Source: Valencia hispanica (lineage: Eukaryota > Chordata > Actinopteri > Cyprinodontiformes > Valenciidae). Taken from it: 64,000 nucleotides of DNA. The position numbers and the translations under genes are program-made. The first letter of the stretch is position 1, and the number at the start of each line of letters is the position of its first letter. The notes beneath the pieces are model-generated. The model searched no databases, had not been told where the DNA came from, and was given only the letters and a program-made list of their open reading frames with translations. Where the stretch lies: contig OY747722.1 of the NCBI GenBank assembly GCA_963556495.2, positions 24,878,501 through 24,942,500 on the forward strand, written 5' to 3'. Of the stretch, positions 55,255 to 64,000 are shown in pieces.

Positions 55255-55870
55255 TCTACATCTGTTCAAAGAACATTATTCCAGAAGTCCTGGTCTTTGT
55301 CTACATTGTCTTTTGTAAACTTTAATCTGGACGTTGTTTCTTAGAGAGCAATGTTTTTCTCCTTGCACACCTACCCTGAACATTAAACTTGTTAAATATT
55401 TTTTTGAACATACAGGCAAGCTCTTTCACATCAACTGTAGTAGTAGTCTGCTGTAAGTCCTGTAACGACACTTTAGGGTTTTTCATGACTTCTTTTAGCA
55501 TCTTGTGGTCTGCTGTCAGGGTTAAGTTGTTTGGACTGCCAGATGTGCACATTATGGCAGTAGCTTTATATCTCCTCTCCTTGAAGACTATTTTTCATAC
55601 AGTGGAATATACTGCTTTAAAAAAAATCATTTCTCTCATCAGACTCATAATCTGCTATAATATTTTTTGTTTTGTGAAGGTCTGAGCCAGCTCTTTGGAT
55701 CTCATCATAACGTGTTCACTCACTTCAACAGTCAGGAACACATCAACCTAAATGGCTGAGGTTTAAACTTCCTAGCAGATCTCAGGACTGTTAAAATTCC
55801 TGTTACATTTCCAGATATTCAAATATGTTTTAAAAAAACCCACACAGACTGTCATAGGGTTTTCTAATTC
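55255..55870 (-). mobile_element. Tc1-family remnant (DNA-binding part)
   Basis: Minus strand 55322-55552 reads TSGSPNNLTLTADHKMLKEV and QGRCARRKTLLSKKQ, the Tc1 DNA-binding domain up to the linker. The rest is decayed. Confidence 0.8.
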
Positions 55871-57099
55871 TCTTCACATGACTGTATGTAGACTAAAGAG
55901 GGAATCTAGCCTATTCTAACAGAGTTTCATCATCGAAAACATTGTCTGGAAGGCAGAAGATCTAATCTGCTAACTATCCAAGACTCCTGTCTGCAGATGC
56001 TGGGTAGCAGCTGTGTTTGTCTGAGGGCACTTAGGGGCCAGTGGTTGCCAGGAGCCAAAAACCAGTGAGACAGATGGATGGAGCAATTGGCATCACACAT
56101 GCAGAAAAAGATGCAGGAGTGGCATTGGAGATTTCGCTAACACAGCAGGAAAACCTGGAGTAAGTGAGGTGGCATGGCTCCACAAAACCTTGTCTGTTCA
56201 AAATGTTGTTGTAGGTAAAACACTGCAGATATGTACGGGGCGCCTTGTTTGTACTTGCCTAACTTGTATTTCCCAAATTACAATGATGAAAACAAAAAAT
56301 TAGATTAGTCATCTACGAATATTGGTAGGGATTATGTGCATTTCAATTACGCATCATGGATTCATTTCCCAGAAAGGTAACCTATCTTGTTTAAATAAAC
56401 ACTGTAATTCAATTTTCTTCATCTAGGAAAACATTTGACAAATTACTAATGGAACACTAAAAACTCATATTGCTCCTAAGTGAAGTGTATACTGCTAAAA
56501 GCAAAGCTGGAGTTCACTTAGTGTGTTTAATAGATGTAAATATGTGGGTGGAGATAAAATTTATGATTAATTCAAGCCCAAGGTATTATCATGATAGCAC
56601 ATTTGCAAAGAAATATGTTTGCAACATTTTGTATTATATTCAGTTAGATCAAAAGGCGTGTGATGCCTCTAGTCTTTAGCTCGCTATTTAAAAAAGCAAC
56701 AACCCCAGAATGAGGTCTTTTAGGCTTCTGTTCTCTACTCCTCCAGGGTTTTCACTTTATCACATTTTTAATCAAAAATTCTTCATATTTCATGCTTTGA
56801 GTGCACATCAATATGAAAAATCTTAATGGAATTTTGAGTTTTTACCTTGAAGACAACTACAGTTTACACAAGCCTCGAAGGTTAGATTGTTTTGCTAAAA
56901 TCAGATCAAATAAGTTGTTTTCAATGGGGGGCAGTTCCATGTGTTATCAGCCTGTCTTTGTGCTCCTTGTAAACAAATTCCATGCGGTTGTTTTGAACAC
57001 TCTTATTTGCCAGGTTTTGCACAAAAAATAAATAAATAAATTTCTCAAATAATTTTTGTGTCAAAATCAATATTTTGAAATATAGTTTTTGGGTACACT

Positions 57100-57640
57100 T
57101 AATCAGTTTATAACAATAACGTTAGAGCCTTGCAAAAAATACCAAACTCATCCACAAGCTTCAGTTTATTTCATCCATGTTAAAATCAAGAAAGCAGGCC
57201 CATGGCCTGATGCAGCCACCATCATGCTTCCGGGTGAGTACAGCATGCATTATGAAGAAATCTCATTCCAGTTCGTGTTTCTGGATGTTGCTCTTTTGGT
57301 TACAATCTATGTATCATGACCATAGGTGACAGTAGAAACATGAAATTGGTCAGCTGGTTCTTCACAATTACAAACTGAGACAATGTCAGCTTTAATACAG
57401 ACGAAGCCATCTATCCGTCACCTGCAAAATACAGGAGTTGGTTGCTTTACACTGGGCTGTAGAAGACACCAACAGAACCACCTTACCTGCAACAAGACAG
57501 TGATGGGACCCTGATGTTATCAAATGATGGGACCGAGTCAGATGCCATACTCAGGGACCTCTCTATAGCTAAATACTGTGATTATGTCAATGCACAGCAC
57601 AAACTGGATTATCTTTGATAATGGGGCAGCCCTGGTGGAA
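57100..57640 (-). mobile_element. Possible Tc1-family remnant
   Basis: GATGCAGCCACCATCATGCT (57209-57228) is a worn minus-strand GGSIM core. The rest is only suggestive. Confidence 0.4.
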
Positions 57641-58897
57641 TCCAACCTGCATGGGGGAACATGCTTGACTTCTTGACCTTGATGCACTCAGATTTAGCTT
57701 TGGCTGTAAAATGATTAGATAGCCCTCGAAGGCTGAAAAGTGTGATCCCTTGGACAATTGGAGCACTCTCTCCGATCCTGAAAATATTTTCAAAAAACGT
57801 AAATCTCATTTCAAGGACTAGGAATAATGCTTACTTTCCTTCTGCGATCAATCCACAGAGCTCAGGATATGGCTTTTAACCAATGTTTTACCAAAAGTAG
57901 GCTAGAAAAAAAACAAGTAAAAGGACAAAATAAAAAAAAAAAAACGGCTTGACAGCGTGATCTTTCAGTTTTCAGCTCGACAAAGTCAGCATCTGCTCAT
58001 GCAGGAGAGGATCAGCTCATACCAGCAGGAGCGCAGCAATATGTCAAGTTCAAAGAAGGTCACGAGAAGAGCTGTCATCTGAGATTTGTTCAAGCCACCA
58101 GTCCGCCAGCCCTCTCTGCACACAAACTGCTAGCGGCTCATGGGAAGTAACATCACTAAAATTCATCGTGATGCATAAAAAGCTAATTTTTTTGCTTCTA
58201 TAAGATCTGATCCATTTATCATGTGTTGCTGTCTGTGGACACTACCATATAACCTGTAGTAGTCTGTCTTCATGAGGTTTAATGAGAAATGTGCACAACC
58301 TACTACTACTCTCCATTTCATATCTCTCCTTTCTGCAGCGGTGGTAGTTTTTCTTGGTGCACATCTAAACACATGCTATAATAACTGTTACATCATTCAA
58401 AGAGTCAGTTTTGCACAAATTGCAAAATAAAGATCCGTTTTTGTCTCATCTTATGCAGAAGTTTGTTTCAGCAACCTAATCCAACATTTTTTTTAAAATC
58501 TCAGACTGAAATTGATGGCTGTGTAAAAACAGGAGAAACAACGCAGTAGCACTGCCTCTGTCCCCATAAAATGCTCTCTTATTGAGTAAAAGTCTGCTTT
58601 AATTTCCCTCCCTGGATGCAGAACTGGTGACGGGAGCAAGGAGGGGATCATGACAGCTCTGCCATCGCACAACTCTCCTCGCTCAATTATTAATGAGCTG
58701 TTGAAAGCCTACAGGGAAACAGGGAAGAGTAGATAGCTTGAACCAAGAAGCTCTTTTGTTCGCCATTTGTATGTGGGAATTATTCTCACTGTTGGTTGTC
58801 AGAACCAGCAAGTTCATGGGCAGAAAACAATCACTATTTCTGGACTGTTTGAGCACAGTCTACTAACAAATGTGGAGCTTGGACCTGGTAGGATTCG

Positions 58898-59115
58898 GTC
58901 AGTGGTGTCCAAAGTCAGTCCTTAAGGGGTGGTATTTTCCATGTTTTATTTCTTTCCCTGTTTCAAGACACCTGAAACAAATGATGGTTCGTTAGCAGGC
59001 CTCTGCAGAACTTGGCATACTAAGGAGGTAGTTGGACTATTTGAATTGGTGCTGGAACAAATACACATCTATAACTGGCAGGACACTGGCCCTTGAGGAC
59101 TGGAGCTGAACACCC
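58898..59115. mobile_element. Short MITE, about 220 bp
   Basis: AGTGGTGTCCAAAGTCAGTC (58901) and GCCCTTGAGGACTGGAGCTG (59089) are inverted ends of the same family as 39857-40040. Confidence 0.65.
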
Positions 59116-62100
59116 ATGGATTAGGGATTTATAAACTCAAATCTGTTCTATTCTGGTTTTGCTTTCCTACCATTGAATTGATCCAGCACCATAGCAATTA
59201 GTGTGGGCTTGGAGTTTGAACATGAGTCCCAAAAACAATGATTTAAGACTTGATCATCTCTCCAGACTCAACAAAGACTCAAGATTTGAGACACAGGTTT
59301 TATCACCAATCTTAATCTTATGTCATCAGGAGTAACAGTAATTAGATAAGTGTAGATCATTTAGGTAAATTATTGATCTTGTCCACCATAACTTACCATA
59401 CCATATAAGTTAACATTATGGACAGTAGCTTGTGTGTAATATTTCTCTACAGTCTGTCCTTCCATGTCTGTATTTACAGCAAGTCAAACACAGATGCTAA
59501 GGCCTATACTCTCTTCCAAAATGGAGCATTGGAATGTTTACCAGGGATGTTTCGCATGAGGTTGGCTGGTAATTGCTTGGAACATGATCAAGTTTGCTAA
59601 TGCACATGTCAAAACCTAACTTACTTCCAACCTACTGCTCTCTCAGGATTCAGCTAATTGTAAGGACACTTTAAGTACTACAAAATTAAAGAACCTCTTT
59701 CAAACATTAAGACATATTTATAGATCAAGTGGGGTAAATATTAACCCATGGTTAGGGGTCAAATTAGGCCTTAGGACATTTGTTTAAATTTATCATCCAA
59801 ATGTCAAACTAAATGGCATGCATCTAATGCGAGACTTTTAAATTCCGCTACTGGAAACATTGGCAATTTTAAACACCAGGAGGTGTAGAGAACAACAAAA
59901 CAGACTGTTGTGTTTGTTTGTTTACATGCATTTTTAGAGTATTCTATGAGCTGCACATTTGGTAAAAAGCTTTCCTGCTCAATCAAAACTCACTCTTTGT
60001 CAGCCGTTGCTCCTTAAGTTGAAATGGGTTCACAAGCCAAAATAAATAAGCCATCTTTGACCAGAGACGTCACTGCAATGGTAGGCAGACCCACCAGAAA
60101 AGGTCTGCACCCCCTGCTGTCCTGGAAGAGAATCGCTTTGCAACACTTACCAACAGAGAAGTATAACAGAAAAAACGTCTCCGTCACTACGTGTGCGTGT
60201 GGGTGCTAACTTGCTGACGGAGAAGTATAAACAAGGCTTTAGACCTGTGGTGAAAGACTTGAAACTTTACAGACCTTATTTTAAAGACCTGAGAATTGAA
60301 TTGTATCTGCTTCTTCAAGATTTAGGGCTTGTCCTTGAATTGGCCATTCATAACATGAGACTTGGATTGCACTTAGAGCAAAAGACTTAAGAGTTGACTA
60401 ACAATGCTGCAGCTCTCATACACCCTATGTCCCACACATGTGTTCCACTATCACATAATTATAAGACCAATACTGAAACACTGCCGCAATAATAATCTCA
60501 TGCAACACTAAGAAAATGTTCTGTTGCACGAATTAAGATTCACTCACATCAGGATGCTGTGTGCTTAAAAACTGAAAGCTAAACTATCAGTATGGCATAC
60601 ATGATTATTTGACTAACAATTATCTGACACTCAAGCGTATTCATTCGTACCCAAACCTGGGGCAAATGAAAAGCAACACACATATGTCAGACATTGAGAT
60701 GCTATAAAATTGTATTCCTCACATTGAAGGCCTGTAAATACCCAACATGAACAGAGAAATTTGTTATTTTACTAAAGGTGGCAAAAACAACAACAAAGTT
60801 CTCTCTGGTGATGACATTTTATACTTTAAAAGAAATTCTGGTGGAGAAACTCTGAAGTCCTCAGACGTTCCTTCCGCAGCATTATTTGTCTGTATAGGTC
60901 TGTTTTCTCTTCAGACCTATGTAAACTTTTTTCAGCATGCCAACATAAATGGCAAGATTGGAAACAGTGTGATAGCAGTCTTACATTTCTTATACAGTAT
61001 TTCTTTTTTACAGAATTAAATATAGCAAACAATCTAACAATACACATATTTGTATATTTTTACATATGTGAGTCTGGCATGCATTTTATTCCACCCTTAA
61101 AAAAGGACAAACTGGTCATACTTCCAAGGTGAGTATTTTGGGCGATCTTAGTTTATTCAGAACAGATCTTTAAATTGGTGGATGAGATGGAGAAGAGGAA
61201 TCAATAAGTGTTTTTTTACATCAAGAACACAAGTCACTTAAAACATTAAAGGGAACAAAAATATCTTTATTTCTCTAGATTGATGTCTTTTAACCAGCTG
61301 TTCTGCTTATGAAGGCTTACAAATACACCGACTCAATAGAAACTTCACATAAGCTGCAGATTAAGCATTTTCTTTTTTAAACTGAGCTAACAAAACCATC
61401 GTTAGCTGAAGTGCTGCTAAAAGGCTTCTCAGAAAAAAGTACGGTTTTTTTGTGGCTATTGTGGTCCACAAAATATCATAGCATTGCACATAAAGCATGG
61501 TCTTATAAATAGCACATGAATAACAAATGTCCTACGGCTTGCCAGTGGATGGTTACCATGAGCTCGTTGTACATAGACAGTTTTACCAAGCTTTGGATGC
61601 ATGTGGACAGACACCAAAGAATGATATGATCCATGAGACATAACCAATCCTCATTCTGTCAGTGGTACACTGAGTAATGCACATGCTGCCAAGACCCAAG
61701 AGCCAGAAAAATTCCTATTCTTGGCGTCTCCGCTGGTTAATGATAAAAAAAAGTCATAGATATTCACCACTTTCTGCAGCTTTTCTATTGATTCATTGCT
61801 CTGCTGAAACTGCTGTCCACTAGATACTGGGAGTTGATCAACTGGAAACTGCTTTCAAAGCAGTTGAAAGTAACCAGGATCTGCTTGAATTAGACCAAGT
61901 TCTACACACAGAATGATATCATTACTGCGATTCAGGAGTCAGCCACAGCATATAAAGCAGACTTTCTGGAGACGACAAGAAATGGCAAACATGAAGATGC
62001 ATGATCTGAATGCGATTTGGTTCACAGAGTCAGTATGACTGGTTATTAGTCCAGAAAAAGTAAAGCGTCAAAGCAAAATGACATGACGAAAAGAAAAGAA

Positions 62101-62982
62101 AAACCAGAAAAGAAAAGGACATAAGGAAAGGAAAAGAAAGGAAGCGGAATTTTTCTTTAAAAAATAGCTGTCAGTAATTGTATCTCGTTAAGTTCTGACT
62201 GTTAGGGAAACCAAAGATTACTAAGTGTTTTAAACTGTAGAAATTACTTAAAAGCTGAAGCTAACTTCCATTTAACAGATCATCATAAGTAGTAAATCAT
62301 AAATATAACAGCTCATATCTTTAAAGTATGAAAGTCAACAGGACTTTTGTGTGATAAGTTGTCACATTTGATCTTGTCTATGTTTTAAAACACTGCCTTC
62401 CTTTCTGCGTGCGTCACCTCTCGTCTACAGGGCACCGAGACCAGCTGAGAGGCTTTTACGTAACTATTGTATCACGTAATTGTTCTTCACAGAGCAAAGA
62501 CTCCCAATGTGCTCAAAGGGCTTAGTCAAAGCAAAGCCTTGAAAAGATGTAGGTAAACAAACGGATGTGTCATTGATCTGTTCAAGCAGAGCAAACTGTT
62601 CTTAATAACCTGAGGAAAAAAGAAGACAAAGCAACAGATGAGGTGAAAAATGGGATTTGTGCAGAAAACATTAGAAACATAAACGATTAAATAACAAGCT
62701 AAAAGGTTGAACAAAATGATCCCTTTAAACTTAAAGAAACAACACATAATCCACTCCTGTTTATATCTCTTTGAGTGAAACAAATGTACAAACAAGGCTT
62801 AGGTTGAGGTTATTGCATTTATTGAGTTAATGGTAAATCTTAGGGGTGTGGAGGTACAGTATGTATGTATTTATAGCAAGTCATCACAATACCATCAGTT
62901 TAGTGGATCGCTTCTCACACCGAGCAGAAAATGTGTCTTTTAGTGCTTTTATTTTAGTGCCAAGACAGATTGTCGATAAATA
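59116..62982. other. Intronic or intergenic sequence, nothing recognised
   Basis: Faint GAGTC-like unit echoes near 59220-59300 and 60240-60390. No ORF or exon seen on either strand. Confidence 0.4.
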
Positions 62983-63052
62983 GGCAAGGCAAGGCAAGGC
63001 AAGGCAAGGCAAGGCAAGGCAAGGCAAGGCAAGGCAAGGCAAGGCAAGGCAA
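62983..63052 (-). repeat. (TTGCC)n tail of the LINE
   Basis: About 14 perfect AAGGC pentamers on the plus strand. Read on the minus strand it is the 3' simple-repeat tail of the adjoining LINE. Confidence 0.95.
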
Positions 63053-64000
63053 ACTTATTTGTATAGCACACTTTCAACAACAAGATAATTCAAGATGCTT
63101 TACATGATTTACATACATTAATTGAGGATAAAGTAAAAACAGCAATAAAGCATGAAGCACACACAAAAGATGTTATACATGAAAACATTACTCAAAGGCA
63201 GCTCTAAACAGTTGGGTTTTTAAAAAGAACTCAGTGTTTCAGCAGCTTTGCGGTTGTCTGGAAGTTTGCTCCAGATTAGAGGAGCATAGAAACTGAAAGC
63301 TGCTTATCCGTGTTTGGTTCTAATTCTAGGGATGTTGAGTAGACTGGAATTAGAGGACCTGAGTGTTCGGGTGGGTTGGTAAACTAGTAAAAGTATTTTG
63401 AAGTCTATTCTCTGAGCTGCAGGGAGTCAGTGTAAGGACTTTAGAACTGGGGAGATGTGCTCTACTTTCCAGGTTCTAGTGAGGAACACGAGCAGCAGCG
63501 TTCTGGATCAGCTGCAGCTGTCTAATTGACTTTTTAGGCAGACATGTGAGGACACTGTTGCAGTAATCAATCTGACTAAAGATAGATGCATGGATGGGTA
63601 TTTTAAGGTCCTGTTAAGACATTAGTCCTTTAATCCTAGAAATGTTCTTCAGGTGACAGAAGGCTGACCTTGTTATTGCCTTTATGTGACCCTGGAGGTT
63701 CAGGTCTGAGTCCATAACTACACCTAGATTTCAGGCCTGATAAGTAGTTTCTAGCTGTATTAACTGAAGCTGTGTGCTGACTCTTGATCGTTCCTCTTTA
63801 GGTCCAAAAGTAATTACTTCTGTTTTGCTTCTGTTTAGCTGGAGATAGTTATGGCTCATTCATCTATTGAGTTGCTTGATACGTTTACTTAGGGTTTGGA
63901 TTGGTTCAAAGTCACCTGGTGACATTGTAATGTAGAGCAGAGTATCATCTGCATAGTTATGGTAGCTAATCTTATTGGTTTTTATAATCTGGGCTAGTGG
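63053..64000 (-). mobile_element. LINE (L2/CR1-like) 3' portion, degraded
   Basis: On the minus strand, YADDTLLYI (near 63950) is the reverse-transcriptase active-site motif, followed by [24 protein letters not shown] and LQLIQNAAAR, then the 3' UTR and tail. Frameshifts and stops (for example near 63750 and 63480) make it inactive. It continues past the window edge. Confidence 0.85.

Overview
The window is nuclear DNA from a teleost fish. It is AT-rich, intron-dominated and full of fish-type Tc1 elements, foldback elements, LINE 3' tails and GATA microsatellites. I cannot name the species. Two vertebrate genes are recognisable and lie tail to tail, in the arrangement known from human 12q12 (C12orf40 next to SLC2A13).

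Left side, plus strand, 1-10095: the gene for the meiotic crossover factor REDIC1 (C12orf40). Its 5' end is cut off by the window edge. I can chain 14 exons in one continuous reading phase (about 602 residues), including four micro-exons of 26-40 nt. The large penultimate exon (8556-9153) holds a Cys-rich motif and two TQ motifs that resemble the human C-terminus as I remember it.

Middle, minus strand, 13342-45236: the last seven exons of SLC2A13 (HMIT, the proton/myo-inositol cotransporter), from helix 7 to the C-terminus (338 residues). The intron between the 45.1 kb and 19.9 kb exons spans 25 kb. The upstream exons for helices 1-6 were not found up to 64000 and probably lie outside. The two stop codons are 3.2 kb apart, and the candidate poly(A) signals cross, so the 3' UTRs may overlap.

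Mobile DNA fills much of the introns. There is a 1.61 kb Tc1 copy at 3892-5501 whose transposase is broken by frameshifts. A very well preserved 1.63 kb Tc1 copy at 22136-23765 has a transposase spoiled by one TGA. At least a dozen short Tc1 remnants lie on both strands. Other elements are a 1.2 kb long-arm foldback element (5790-6990), several MITEs (9.2, 21.7, 29.2, 31.1, 53.5 kb), one LTR plus truncated gag of a Ty3/gypsy-like element (50.1-50.75 kb), and LINE 3' ends (1.9, 16.5, 26.6, 52.9, 63 kb).

The most striking structures are a GATA array split into three blocks by two different transposons (21574-23888), and a back-to-back (TATC)n/(GATA)n palindrome (49912-50104) that abuts the truncated gag. 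No prokaryotic system, tRNA, rRNA or CRISPR array was seen.
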